Source of the DNA: Bacteroidaceae bacterium
Lineage (GTDB): Bacteria > Bacteroidota > Bacteroidia > Bacteroidales > Bacteroidaceae
NCBI GenBank assembly: GCA_016286165.1
Contig: JAEESE010000025.1
Span: 1-36,339 of the forward strand
Length of the DNA stretch: 36,339 bases
Direction: 5' to 3'
How positions within the stretch are numbered: position 1 is the stretch's first letter; every line of letters begins with the position of its first letter. The notes under the pieces are model-generated. The model had not been told where the DNA came from, did not search any database, and was given only the letters and a program-made list of their open reading frames with translations. Positions 1 to 7,780 of the stretch are shown in pieces. The position numbers and the translations under genes are program-made.

Positions 1-3
1 TTT

Positions 4-2532
4 TTAACCGCAGATACTCTGAGCGTATTTTACGCTTTCCATTGCATCTTTTGTGTAGGCATCTGCGTGAATTTTATCTGCATAATCCTGATTCAAAACA
101 GCGCCGCCAACAAAAACTTTGCACCAAGGAGCATCTTTATGAATCAGTTTGATTGTTTCTTCCATTGCACCAACGGTTGTTGTCATAAGTGCAGAAAGGC
201 CGGCCAAAGGAGCGTGCTCTTTTACAACTGCATCTAAAACAGTTTGCGGCGGAACATCTTTTCCAAGATCTATTACGCGGAAAGAATAATTTTCCAAAAG
301 AACTTTTACAATGTTTTTCCCAATATCGTGGATATCGCCTTTTACGGTTGCAATAACAATCGGGCCTTTTTTTTCGCCGGTAACGCCTTTCTTTTCTAAT
401 TCATCTTTGATTACGGCAAAGGCTTCTTTTGCTGCGTCGGCGGCCATTAAAAGTTGCGGAAGATATGCTTTTTTCTGCTCAAAATCTTTTCCAATAATAT
501 CAAGAGCGGGAATAATTCTTGTGTTAATTACGTCCATTGCGCTCATTTGCTCAGTTCCCTCTGAACCTGTAAGAAGCCGCAAAGTTTCTGTCTTTGAAAC
601 TTCCTTAAGCCCTTTTATTATTGCTTTTGTAAGCGGCGGAACTGAATCAGAAGAATTTGCGCCTTGCAAAGAATTAGCCGCAGTTTTTGCGCCAGCTGAA
701 TTTGCTGCGCTTGCAGCTGCCACAACTTCAGAATACTTTCCGGCAAAATCAATATAACCAAGACATTGCGAATCCATTCCAGAAAGAGTTTTAAAACAAG
801 TCCACGCTTTCATCATTTCCAGCGCATTAGGATTCATAATTGCCGCGCTAAGTCCGTTTTGCATTGCCATTGTAAAGAAAATCGAAGTTATATGCTCTCT
901 AAGCGGAAGCCCAAACGAAACATTTGAAACTCCCAAAATTGTAAGCCCGTTTTTTACTTCTTTTACATATTTTACAGTTGCAAGCGTTGCTATAGCAGCC
1001 TGATCATCTGCACTTACTGTCATAGCAAGCGGGTCGATAATTATATCTTTTTCTGAAATTCCATATTCAGCTGCGGTTGCATAAAGTTTATCTACAACTG
1101 CAATTCGAGCCGGAGCAGTTTCTGGAATTCCGTCTTCATCAAGCGCAAGCGCAACAATCATTCCGCCGTATTTTTTTACAAGCGGAAAAACCTGCTTCAT
1201 AACTTCCTGCTTTCCGTTTACTGAATTAATAAGCGGCTTTCCATTATAAAGTCGTAAGGCTTTTTCCATTGTGATTGGATCCGAAGTATCAATCTGGAGC
1301 GGCAAATCGGTAACTGTTTGAAGTTCTTTTATAACAGTTTGCATCATACTGCATTCGTCAATTTCTGGAAGCCCAACATTTACATCAAGAACTTGCGCGC
1401 CTTTTTCTTCCTGCGCAATTCCTTCGTTCAAAATGTACGAAATATCATTATTAGTTAAAGCCTGCTTTAATTTCTTTTTGCCAGTTGGATTTATTCGCTC
1501 GCCAATCAAAATTGGCGACTTGCCAAATTCAACAATTTTTGTGCCCGAAGTAATTACAGATTTTTTGCAAGCCCTTTTTGCAGCAAGCTCGCTTAACTTT
1601 TGAGGTGTACAGATTCGGTTTGTTTTTTCAACCAGTTTTTTTATGAACGAAGGATTTGAACCGCAGCAACCGCCGGCAATTAAAGCGCCCTGCGCACAAA
1701 AATCAGATACAATATCAGAAAATTCTTCGGCACCAACATCATAAATTGTGCGGCCATTTTCACTTTTTGGAAGGCCGGCATTTGGTTTTACAAGAATTGG
1801 CAACGAAGTTGCTTCAAGCAGCCGTTTTACAATTGGCTTCATTTGTTCTGGGCCAAGACTACAGTTAAGGCCAAGCGCTGCAACTCCAAGACTTTCTAAA
1901 ACTGCGGCGCAAATTTCTGGAGAACTTCCAGTTAAAGTTTTTTGCCCTTCGTCGTAAACCATTGAAGCAACAATCGGAATATCCTGACCGGTTACTTCCA
2001 TTACTTCTTTTGCGGCAATTACAGCGGCTTTAGCTTCATACAAATCATTCATTGTTTCTATAAGAATCAAATCCGGATTATGTTTTAGGCCACATTCAAA
2101 AGTATGCTTAAAAAGAATTACCGCATCTTCAAATTCAAGGTCGCCAAGCGGTTTTAAAAGTTTGCCGCAAGAGCCAATATCAAAAGCAATAAAACGCAGA
2201 TAACCAGATTTTCCGTCGGCTGCGTCTTTTTCCAAAATCATCTGGCGGGCTTTATTTGCATTTTTAAGTGCTGAATCAATAATCTGTTCGAGAGAATATT
2301 TTCCGTCTTTGCCTGTAAATTTAGTTTCAAAAGCACCAAAAGTATTTGAATTTATGATATTTGAGCCAGCAAGATAATAACCGTATCCAAGCTGCACAAT
2401 TTTTTCAGGCTGCTCAATATTCCAGTTTTCAGGAAGCTCGCCAGGCCTAAGTCCTTGTGCCTGAAGCACAGAGCCAGTTCCGCCGTCAAAAAATAAAACC
2501 TGTTTTCCTAAATATTCACGAAAATTATTCAT
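4..2532 (-). CDS. metH: Cobalamin-dependent methionine synthase lacking the reactivation domain
   Basis: Transfers the methyl group of methyltetrahydrofolate to homocysteine through protein-bound cobalamin; cytosolic. At 842 residues it has three of the four MetH modules. The homocysteine methyltransferase barrel (about 1-305) has zinc ligands C224, C289 and C290 in LNCSLGP and GGCCGS. The pterin-binding barrel (about 335-600) has LIGERINPTGKK and LDVNVG. The cobalamin cap and Rossmann domain (about 640-842) has GDIHDIGKN with the lower-ligand H735. The usual C-terminal AdoMet-binding activation domain of ~1200-residue MetH is absent and is supplied by the gene 18 bp upstream. An Ala/Ser-rich linker (about 603-632) joins the pterin and cap domains. 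An AAGGAAG ribosome binding site precedes the ATG. The stop codon is three bases from the window edge, so the gene is complete. Family assignment is very secure. Confidence 0.96.
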   Translation of the reverse strand: MNNFREYLGKQVLFFDGGTGSVLQAQGLRPGELPENWNIEQPEKIVQLGYGYYLAGSNIINSNTFGAFETKFTGKDGKYSLEQIIDSALKNANKARQMILEKDAADGKSGYLRFIAFDIGSCGKLLKPLGDLEFEDAVILFKHTFECGLKHNPDLILIETMNDLYEAKAAVIAAKEVMEVTGQDIPIVASMVYDEGQKTLTGSSPEICAAVLESLGVAALGLNCSLGPEQMKPIVKRLLEATSLPILVKPNAGLPKSENGRTIYDVGAEEFSDIVSDFCAQGALIAGGCCGSNPSFIKKLVEKTNRICTPQKLSELAAKRACKKSVITSGTKIVEFGKSPILIGERINPTGKKKLKQALTNNDISYILNEGIAQEEKGAQVLDVNVGLPEIDECSMMQTVIKELQTVTDLPLQIDTSDPITMEKALRLYNGKPLINSVNGKQEVMKQVFPLVKKYGGMIVALALDEDGIPETAPARIAVVDKLYATAAEYGISEKDIIIDPLAMTVSADDQAAIATLATVKYVKEVKNGLTILGVSNVSFGLPLREHITSIFFTMAMQNGLSAAIMNPNALEMMKAWTCFKTLSGMDSQCLGYIDFAGKYSEVVAAASAANSAGAKTAANSLQGANSSDSVPPLTKAIIKGLKEVSKTETLRLLTGSEGTEQMSAMDVINTRIIPALDIIGKDFEQKKAYLPQLLMAADAAKEAFAVIKDELEKKGVTGEKKGPIVIATVKGDIHDIGKNIVKVLLENYSFRVIDLGKDVPPQTVLDAVVKEHAPLAGLSALMTTTVGAMEETIKLIHKDAPWCKVFVGGAVLNQDYADKIHADAYTKDAMESVKYAQSICG

Positions 2533-2550
2533 AAAAAAATACTTCCTTTT

Positions 2551-3168
2551 TTAATTTTGATTATAAACGCCCACAAAGGCTGTTACAGATTTTTCTGGAG
2601 ACATAATCAAAGAATCATTTAGTGTAAGTGCAAGATTTTTCTGGCAGCTAAGAAGTTCAAAAAAGATTTTTTGAATATCCAAGCCAACATCACCAAAGCC
2701 CGGACTATAACGCGGCCTAAGAAGATTTTGATTTTTGCCTTCTTCTTTGCGAAAAAAATCCTGAAGCAAATCGCAATAACGTTCTATAAACATTGCGCCC
2801 GCTGCCTGAAGCATAACCGATTTTGCAGGATTAAGCCTCGACTCTTTTTGAATCAATTTATCTACGCCAGGCCCAAGCGTTGCAGCAAATAAATAAACGC
2901 TGTGGCAATCATGCAGATTCAGCATAAGATGATGACTTTTGATTTCTTTTCCGGCAAACAAAATTCTTTCTTCCGGCAAAAACTCAAGAGAATATTTTGC
3001 ATAAACAGAACGGCAATTCATTTTTTCTGAAACTTCGGCAACCGCAGTTTTTGCAAGATTTTCAATTTGAACATCATCGATTTTTTGTCTTGCAAATCCG
3101 GCATATCTGTAAAGTTCATCAAAATCAGGTTCAATTTCTGCGGAAGTTAATCTGTGTAAAGAAATCAT
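2551..3168 (-). CDS. Stand-alone MetH reactivation (AdoMet-binding) domain protein
   Basis: This 205-residue protein resembles the C-terminal activation domain of MetH, which remethylates oxidised cob(II)alamin using AdoMet and a flavodoxin-type electron donor. The key stretch near residues 152-198 reads RPRYSPGFGDVGLDIQK, then LTLNDSLIMSPEKSVTAFVG; the RxxYSPGYGD and ESLMMxPEKSVS motifs are diagnostic of that domain. It lies 18 bp upstream of a metH lacking this module, on the same strand, so the two form a split methionine synthase. Split forms of this kind are known in several anaerobes. The ATG at 3168 gives a sensible N-terminus, but I see no Shine-Dalgarno sequence, and the best promoter would place transcription start only about 5 nt upstream. 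Confidence 0.9.
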   Translation of the reverse strand: MISLHRLTSAEIEPDFDELYRYAGFARQKIDDVQIENLAKTAVAEVSEKMNCRSVYAKYSLEFLPEERILFAGKEIKSHHLMLNLHDCHSVYLFAATLGPGVDKLIQKESRLNPAKSVMLQAAGAMFIERYCDLLQDFFRKEEGKNQNLLRPRYSPGFGDVGLDIQKIFFELLSCQKNLALTLNDSLIMSPEKSVTAFVGVYNQN

Positions 3169-3179
3169 TATTGGTTTTA

Positions 3180-3208
3180 AATATAGACTATTAGAAGTTT
3201 TGTTGCAA
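3180..3208 (-). promoter_or_regulatory. Sigma70-like promoter for the activation protein-metH pair
   Basis: Reading the minus strand, TTGCAA (3208-3203) is followed by a 17-bp spacer and TATATT (3185-3180). Expected transcription start is near 3173, giving a leader of only about 5 nt before the ATG at 3168. The TTGCAA is palindromic and is also the best -35 box for the divergent btuF promoter. Inferred from sequence only. Confidence 0.5.
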
Positions 3209-3231
3209 TAAACAATATATTTGATTATAGT
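3203..3231 (+). promoter_or_regulatory. Sigma70-like promoter for the btuFCD-type operon
   Basis: TTGCAA (3203-3208), a 17-bp spacer and TATAGT (3226-3231) lie directly before btuF. Expected transcription start is about 3237-3238, which coincides with the ATG at 3238, so the message would be leaderless. No Shine-Dalgarno sequence precedes the ATG, consistent with that. The whole divergent region is only 69 bp, too short for a cobalamin riboswitch. Confidence 0.5.
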
Positions 3232-3237
3232 TAATTT

Positions 3238-4077
3238 ATGAAGTCACTTAAAAAATCAATAACCGCATTTTTAAGCCTTTTTTTATTAACAGCATTTGTT
3301 TTTGCAGGCAATAAAGATAATAAAAAGCAGCGAATTGTTTCGCTTGGCCCTTCTGCAACCGAAATTATTTTTGCAATTGGCGCCCAAGACCAGCTTGTTG
3401 CTCGAACAGACCTTTGTGATTTTCCGCCACAAGCAAAAAACGTGCCTTCTGTTGGCGGCTTTGCCGCAAATACAATCAGCCTTGAATCAATTATTTCTTT
3501 TGAGCCAACTTTAGTTTATCTTTTTGCAGGAATGCACGACAATTTTGTTCAGCCTTTAAAAGATTTAGGAATTAGCGTTTATGTTTCCAACGCAACTTGT
3601 ATAAATGATGTAAAAAATGAAATTCTTGAAATTGGCAAACTTACCGGCCATGAAAAACAAGCCGCAAAAGTTGTAAAAGAAATGAATGAAAAACTTGCAC
3701 TTGCAAAATCCTTTTATCAAAAAAAAGATTTGGAACGGCCAACCGTTTATTGGGAAGTTTGGAATTCTCCAATGATGAGCATTGGCAAAAATTATTTTAT
3801 GAATGACATTATAAACTACGCCGGCTGCAAAAATATTTTTGAAGAACAGGAAAATGCCTATCCAATGGTAAGCGAAGAAGCCGTTCTTTATGCAGCCCCA
3901 GATTTTATTTTTTACTCTGGAGACGGAATGGGCGGCAGAAAGCCAACTTTAAAATACGCAGCCCCAAAAGGAATGTACTTTATGGGCGATGATGACAGCT
4001 TTGTTCGTTCAAGTCCGCGCTGCGCAGATGCAGTTTTAAAGCTGGCAAAACTTTTTTGGAAAGGCTCTGCAAACTGA
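3238..4077 (+). CDS. btuF: Periplasmic substrate-binding protein of a cobalamin/iron-chelate ABC importer
   Basis: A 279-residue class III solute-binding protein (BtuF/FepB family). An N-terminal signal peptide (about 1-23, hydrophobic core then FVFAG) has no lipobox cysteine, so the product should be free in the periplasm or anchored by an unrecognised route. The start of the mature domain, RIVSLGPSATEIIFAIGA, and PSVGGF are family hallmarks. A central helix and a C-terminal lobe (YWEVWNSPMMSIG, then AGCKNIFEE) follow. It is coupled to the permease gene by a TGATG overlap. Cobalamin is the favoured ligand because the divergent genes encode a cobalamin-dependent enzyme, but siderophores or haem cannot be excluded from sequence. 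Confidence 0.85.
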   Translation: MKSLKKSITAFLSLFLLTAFVFAGNKDNKKQRIVSLGPSATEIIFAIGAQDQLVARTDLCDFPPQAKNVPSVGGFAANTISLESIISFEPTLVYLFAGMHDNFVQPLKDLGISVYVSNATCINDVKNEILEIGKLTGHEKQAAKVVKEMNEKLALAKSFYQKKDLERPTVYWEVWNSPMMSIGKNYFMNDIINYAGCKNIFEEQENAYPMVSEEAVLYAAPDFIFYSGDGMGGRKPTLKYAAPKGMYFMGDDDSFVRSSPRCADAVLKLAKLFWKGSAN

Positions 4078-5081
4078 TGAAAACCAAATCTGCAAAAATC
4101 AATTTAATTCTTCTTAAAGTAGCGCCAGTTTTTGCGCTTGTGATAATCGGGATTTTTGCACTTTGCATTGGAACAAAGTTTATTTCGCCTTTTTCGATTT
4201 TTGCAAAAAACTGTTCAAAAACTGATTTTATAGTTATCACAAAAATCAGACTTCCGCGCATTTTGCTTAGCGTAATGTGCGGCGCACTTTTGGGCGGAAC
4301 CGGCGCAATCTTTCAAGGCTTTTTTAGAAATCCGCTTGCCGATCCGGGAATTATGGGCGTTTGTTCAGGCGCAACTTTTGGAGCAGTTTTATCTGGCTTA
4401 TTGCCGTTTTCTGCAATTTCATTTTTAAGCCCGGTAACTTTTTTTGCTTTTGCAGGAGCGCTGCTTTCGGCTTTCTGCGTATTTTTATTTTCAAAGATTT
4501 TCAGAGGAAATTCCAGCGTTACACTTTTACTTTCGGGAACAGCCGTTGGCACTTTTTTTTCGGCAATTGCTTCTATAATCCTTTTGACTCACGAAACTGA
4601 TTTACATTCTTTTTACGTTTGGACAACAGGAAGTTTTAACGCAAAAGGCTGGAAAGAATTTCAAACCTTTATAATTCCCTCTTTGATTTCTTTGATTTTA
4701 CTTGAATTTTCGGCAAAACATTTAGACGTTCTTGTTTGCGGCGAAGAATCTGCACAAACTTTTGGTTTGAATTATAATTATCTGCGAAATTATATTTTGA
4801 TTATTGGCTCCCTTGCGGCAAGCTGCGCCGTTTGCTCTGGCGGAATTATTTCTTTTGTTGGACTTATTGCGCCGCATATTGTACGAAAAATCTACGGCCC
4901 GCTTCATAAAGTTTTGATTTTTCAAAGTATGATTTATGGAGCAATTCTTTTGCTAATTGCAGACACACTTGCAAGAACCGTTGTTGCGCCGTCTGAACTT
5001 CCGGTTGGAATTATTACATCGCTTGTGGGCGTTCCTTGTTTTATTGTAGTTCTTGTAAAAATGAGCGGCGGTAAATTATGA
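4077..5081 (+). CDS. btuC: FecCD/BtuC-family ABC transporter permease
   Basis: Membrane subunit of the importer, 334 residues, with multiple hydrophobic segments typical of the FecCD family. Family motifs include RLPRILLSVMCGALLGGTGA, QGFFRNPLADPGIMGV and, near the C-terminus, GGIISFVGLIAPHIVRKIYG, whose helix contacts the ATPase. I place the start at the ATG overlapping the btuF stop (TGATG at 4075-4079) rather than an in-frame ATG 21 bp upstream, because translational coupling is the style of this operon. The stop overlaps the ATPase start as ATGA. Length and motifs are normal, so it looks intact. Confidence 0.92.
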   Translation: MKTKSAKINLILLKVAPVFALVIIGIFALCIGTKFISPFSIFAKNCSKTDFIVITKIRLPRILLSVMCGALLGGTGAIFQGFFRNPLADPGIMGVCSGATFGAVLSGLLPFSAISFLSPVTFFAFAGALLSAFCVFLFSKIFRGNSSVTLLLSGTAVGTFFSAIASIILLTHETDLHSFYVWTTGSFNAKGWKEFQTFIIPSLISLILLEFSAKHLDVLVCGEESAQTFGLNYNYLRNYILIIGSLAASCAVCSGGIISFVGLIAPHIVRKIYGPLHKVLIFQSMIYGAILLLIADTLARTVVAPSELPVGIITSLVGVPCFIVVLVKMSGGKL

Positions 5082-5533
5082 TTCAAGTAAAAAATCTTTC
5101 GGCAACTTATGACAAAAAATCTGTTTTCGCAAATCTTAATTTTACTTTAGAAGATAATAGTTTTACTGCGCTTTGCGGCAAAAACGGCTCGGGAAAAAGC
5201 ACATTACTTTCGCTTATGGCGGGAATTATTCCGGCCGGCTTAAATTATTCTGGCGACATTTTGATTAACGGAAAAAATGTTTTTAAAATGAAGCGCGCAG
5301 AAGCGGCTCACAACCTATCTTTTTTACTTCAAGCAGAAAATCCTGTTTGGAATCTTACAGTTCGGCAATTCGTTGAAACAGGACTTTATTCGTTTGGTCA
5401 TCTTACAAAATCGCAAACAGATTCAGCACCGTTCGTTCCAACCGCCTCCGCTGCTCAGTTCATGGGAACGGTGCATGAAGGAATCGTCGAAAGAACCGAA
5501 GGGTATGGCCATCAGCGTGCTGTCGTCGGGTAA
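5078..5533 (+). CDS. ABC transporter ATPase (BtuD/FecE-like), 3' part lost at the junction
   Basis: Energy-coupling subunit of the importer. The first ~116 residues are authentic: Walker A at 34-42 (GKNGSGKST) and a Q-loop near 87-92 (LLQAENP). After residue ~116 (base ~5425) the reading frame enters foreign DNA antisense to another gene and soon stops at 5531-5533. The LSGGE signature, Walker B, D-loop and H-switch are all missing. The full protein should be about 250 residues. Base composition changes at the same point. As written, the product could not hydrolyse ATP productively; I attribute this to an artificial join rather than to natural gene decay. Confidence 0.88.
   Translation: MIQVKNLSATYDKKSVFANLNFTLEDNSFTALCGKNGSGKSTLLSLMAGIIPAGLNYSGDILINGKNVFKMKRAEAAHNLSFLLQAENPVWNLTVRQFVETGLYSFGHLTKSQTDSAPFVPTASAAQFMGTVHEGIVERTEGYGHQRAVVG
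5420..5432. other. Junction between two unrelated genomes
   Basis: Left of here the DNA is AT-rich with spirochaete-like genes; right of here it is near 50% GC with Bacteroidales signals throughout. The ATPase from the left and the DUF4832-like gene from the right run convergently and both lose their 3' halves within a few bases of 5425. No inverted repeat, att-like duplication, transposase or integrase is visible. The exact base is uncertain because of a few bases of possible microhomology. Confidence 0.85.
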
Positions 5534-6253
5534 CGGTGAGTAGTGTCTGTCGCCCGCATTAACAGATGCCGCCCACGGGATATCGGTCATCACGGCACCG
5601 AGGTGTTGGAAGAACTGTTTCTGAAAGGCTTTGGAGGGGAAGTTACGGCCCAGTGAGAGTTGGGTGCCGTAGATATGATATTCGGACCAGTGTCCGAAGC
5701 CCACCTCGAGGAAGGCCAGTCGCGCGTCATGAGCATATCGGCGAGCGAAGTCGGTGTAGAACTGCAGCGTGAAACGTTGCAGTTCGGCATTGGTCCAGTC
5801 GGCATACCATGTAGGTCCGTCGTTATTGGGATTCTCGGCAAAGGTCTCGGTATAGTCCTGTCGCTGTTTGATATACGCCGGCACGGCGGTGGCACCTCTG
5901 GTGCCATCGACATCGCGACTGGACGGATATTCATAGCGGAAGCGGGCGATGAGTTGATGACCGCGACTCGCCACATCATCGAGGATATTGTCGAACCAGG
6001 TCCAGTCGTACTCTATGGTGCCGTCGGGCTTACAGCCCGTGACGACCTTAGACGGGAGGCAGTAGGCGAATTCCAGTTGTATGGAGTTGCCATAGGCAGC
6101 ATGGCGACTCTGAGCCGACGAGGGCCACATCACCAGGCCGGTCATCGGCTGCGGATGGGTGATGGAACGTGTGAGCGTCACTGGTTTCCACGATCGAGCG
6201 TTGCAGAAGACGCTGAAAGCGGACAGGAGGGTTAGAAGGAGAAGGCGGGGCAT
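5423..6253 (-). CDS. Secreted DUF4832/DUF4874-like protein, 3' truncated
   Basis: A 276-residue ORF with a signal peptide (about 1-19, MPRLLLLTLLSAFSVFCNA). It resembles the N-terminal TIM-barrel-like half of the DUF4874/DUF4832 family, secreted Bacteroidales proteins thought to be related to glycoside hydrolases: a YDWTWFDNILDDVASRGHQ segment, then RFRYEYPS, FLEVGFGHWSEYH and PFGSFDDSFMH. The frame stays Bacteroidales-like to GWNERC and then meets a stop at 5423-5425, exactly at the junction. The normal C-terminal ~200 residues are therefore missing. Substrate is unknown. The family call rests on recalled motifs, not a search. Confidence 0.7.
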   Translation of the reverse strand: MPRLLLLTLLSAFSVFCNARSWKPVTLTRSITHPQPMTGLVMWPSSAQSRHAAYGNSIQLEFAYCLPSKVVTGCKPDGTIEYDWTWFDNILDDVASRGHQLIARFRYEYPSSRDVDGTRGATAVPAYIKQRQDYTETFAENPNNDGPTWYADWTNAELQRFTLQFYTDFARRYAHDARLAFLEVGFGHWSEYHIYGTQLSLGRNFPSKAFQKQFFQHLGAVMTDIPWAASVNAGDRHYSPLPDDSTLMAIPFGSFDDSFMHRSHELSSGGGWNERC

Positions 6254-6602
6254 GTTTTTAGTTAAGAGGGTAATCCCCGGTGGGGGATGAAGGGTGAGGG
6301 GTGAGGGGTTAGAGCTGCTTCGCAGCGGTGAGAGTTAAGAGTTAAGAGTTAAGAATTAAGAGTTGAGAGTTGAGTCGGCTCTGCCGACTAACCTTGACCT
6401 TAACAATAACGATAACCAGTTTAGAGTTGAGAGTTTAGAGTTGAGAGCAATCGGCGGAGCCGATAAACCTTGACCTTAACGATAACGATAACCAGTTTAG
6501 AGTTGAGAGGAGCCCCCTGTAATCCCCGGGTGGGGGATGAAGGGTGGTCCGAAGTGCTGACAACCAGCTTTAATCCTTAATCCTTAATCTTTTTATATCA
6601 TT
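6254..6602. repeat. Intergenic block of short repeats and hairpins
   Basis: No gene is visible. The block contains two copies of a phrase built on ATCCCCGG(G)TGGGGGATGAAGGGTG (near 6271 and 6521), runs of GAGTTAAGAGTTAAGAG, and a roughly 75-bp direct duplication in which a hairpin is followed by ACCTTGACCTTAACNATAACG and CAGTTTAGAGTTGAGAG. Three hairpins with 3-nt loops sit at 6313-6325, 6374-6388 and 6450-6464; their stems differ while the flanks are conserved. Confidence 0.8.
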
Positions 6603-6875
6603 TCATTTTGCCGAGGCAGATGATTCACGTTTGAGTTGTTCCAGGGCGCGGCAGAGTTGGTCGGGGCATGAGGTGGGTTTGGCGCCACACCGTATGCCGT
6701 CGAGGCGGGTGATGACATCATCGACTTTCTGTCCGGTCACCAGACGGCAGATGCCCTGCAGGTTGCCATTGCAGCCGCCGACGAAGAAGACCTGTTGGAT
6801 GATGTCGTTGTCGTCGACTGTTAGGTCGATCATCTTCGAGCAAGTGCCCGTGGTCTGATAGAGGGTGTGTTTCAT
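6603..6875 (-). CDS. TSCPD-domain small protein (TIGR03905-like)
   Basis: A 90-residue protein with the TSCPD signature near its C-terminus (TSCPDQLCRALEQ) and conserved cysteines in GGCNGN and GIRCG. Stand-alone TSCPD proteins resemble a C-terminal module of some B12-dependent ribonucleotide reductases and are thought to bind metal; their function is not established. An in-frame ATG 36 bp further upstream (6911) lies inside the -7 promoter box at 6909-6916, so I take the ATG at 6875 (MKHTLYQTTGTC). It appears to be monocistronic. Confidence 0.85.
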   Translation of the reverse strand: MKHTLYQTTGTCSKMIDLTVDDNDIIQQVFFVGGCNGNLQGICRLVTGQKVDDVITRLDGIRCGAKPTSCPDQLCRALEQLKRESSASAK

Positions 6876-6908
6876 ATTACTGTTATGTTTTAGTTTGTAT
6901 TCCGGCAA

Positions 6909-6940
6909 CAAAAGTACAGCATTCCGATGATGTCACCAAA
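6909..6940 (-). promoter_or_regulatory. Bacteroidetes promoter for the TSCPD gene
   Basis: On the minus strand, TTTG (6940-6937) is followed by a 20-bp spacer and TACTTTTG (6916-6909), a full match to the Bacteroidetes -33/-7 pattern. The predicted leader is about 30 nt, and the position decides the start codon of the gene. Confidence 0.7.
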
Positions 6941-7041
6941 AAATATCACGATAAAAAAACATCAAAATAATCGCAAAAGAGCCTCAAAATGGAGTAAAAT
7001 GCATTAAAAACATGTTTCGACACAATTTTTTTAGTGTTTTG

Positions 7042-7073
7042 TTTGACCATTTGAAGATAAAGTACTACTTTTG
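7042..7073 (+). promoter_or_regulatory. Bacteroidetes promoter for tRNA-Ser
   Basis: TTTG (7042-7045), a 20-bp spacer and TACTTTTG (7066-7073) match the -33/-7 consensus. Transcription would start near 7078-7080, about 17 nt before the mature tRNA. Confidence 0.75.
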
Positions 7074-7095
7074 CACCGCATTTACGAGAAGTACT

Positions 7096-7182
7096 GGAAG
7101 TTTGGGTGAGTGGCTGAAACCACCAGTTTGCTAAACTGACGTACGGGTTACCGTACCGGGGGTTCGAATCCCCCAGCTTCCG
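7096..7182 (+). tRNA. tRNA-Ser (anticodon GCT)
   Basis: An 87-nt cloverleaf with acceptor stem GGAAGTT/AGCTTCC, anticodon loop TTGCTAA (GCT), a long variable arm that folds as GTACGG-GTTA-CCGTAC, and T arm CGGGGGTTCGAATCCCCC. The long variable arm is diagnostic of a class II (Ser/Leu/Tyr) tRNA and the anticodon reads AGC/AGU serine codons. The 3' CCA is not encoded. Confidence 0.95.
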
Positions 7183-7194
7183 CTTAAATGCTGA

Positions 7195-7227
7195 AAAGGG
7201 TTTCCCAGTGATGGGAAACCTTTTTTT
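7195..7227 (+). terminator. Terminator after tRNA-Ser
   Basis: GGTTTCCC (7199-7206) pairs with GGGAAACC (7213-7220) across a 6-nt loop and is followed by a run of seven T, 13 nt after the tRNA end. Confidence 0.85.
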
Positions 7228-7673
7228 CGTCATGGAGATGGCCCCTCCCCCAACCCCTCCCCTGTTAGGGCGGGGAGAAGGAGTAGGCTCCTAAACTCTA
7301 AACTATTATTCTACATCGAAATCCACTAAATTCACGAAATAATCTTTTTGACACGCGCTCTGCCGAAAAACGCCTCTTCAAGCGAAGCGAGGCCCTCTCC
7401 CTAACAGGGGAGAGCGGGGAGAGAGGCCCTCAACTATTTTTTAAACAACGAATTACACTAATTCAACGAATTATTTTCTTGTCCTTTAGAATCAATTATT
7501 ATCGAATTTCACAAATTAATAGCGACACGCTTCGCAAGGTGTCGAAAGTATACGAGGGAGTTCTCGCAGAAAGCGCGAAGAGCGCGTAAATAATGTTTGT
7601 AAAGACTTGATAGATTTGGACAGATTTGTAGGATTTCTCGCCGCAGGCGACTCTAACTGCCGCGTTAGGCGCA
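7228..7673. repeat. Gene-free repeat-rich spacer
   Basis: No plausible gene. It holds a CTCCCC/GGGGAG hairpin around 7255-7277, a second one (CTCTCCC/GGGAGAG) around 7397-7417, degenerate AATTCAACGAATTA-type phrases near 7446-7515, a GACAC/GTGTC hairpin near 7524-7544, and an inverted member of the variable-stem hairpin family at 7638-7650 (TCGCC-GCA-GGCGA, then CTCTAAC). Confidence 0.7.
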
Positions 7674-7715
7674 GAAAAAATCCCTCCTCGGCCATCGGGT
7701 GACCGGGGAGGGATT
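7674..7715 (-). terminator. Terminator of the ribosomal-protein operon
   Basis: AATCCCTCC (7679-7687) pairs with GGAGGGATT (7707-7715), with further internal pairing. On the minus strand the hairpin ends in a T-run (AAAAAA on the plus strand at 7675-7680). It lies ~65 bp after the DUF4295 gene. Confidence 0.8.
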
Positions 7716-7780
7716 ATCAGTTGTAAGCTACGAGCCTCGTGGTGAGGCGAGCTTCAATTGGAAGTCTTTGTTTGCGAAGA

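Noticed and set aside
3169..3237. Cobalamin riboswitch upstream of btuF or metH
   Set aside because: Only 69 bp separate the two start codons and no B12-box-like structure is visible.
5423..6253. Horizontal transfer of a Bacteroidales gene into a spirochaete genome
   Set aside because: Bacteroidales sequence continues for the remaining ~31 kb including ribosomal protein and tRNA genes, with no insertion boundary features, so an assembly join is more economical.
6946..7233. Minus-strand ORF of 95 codons
   Set aside because: It lies over tRNA-Ser, its promoter and its terminator.
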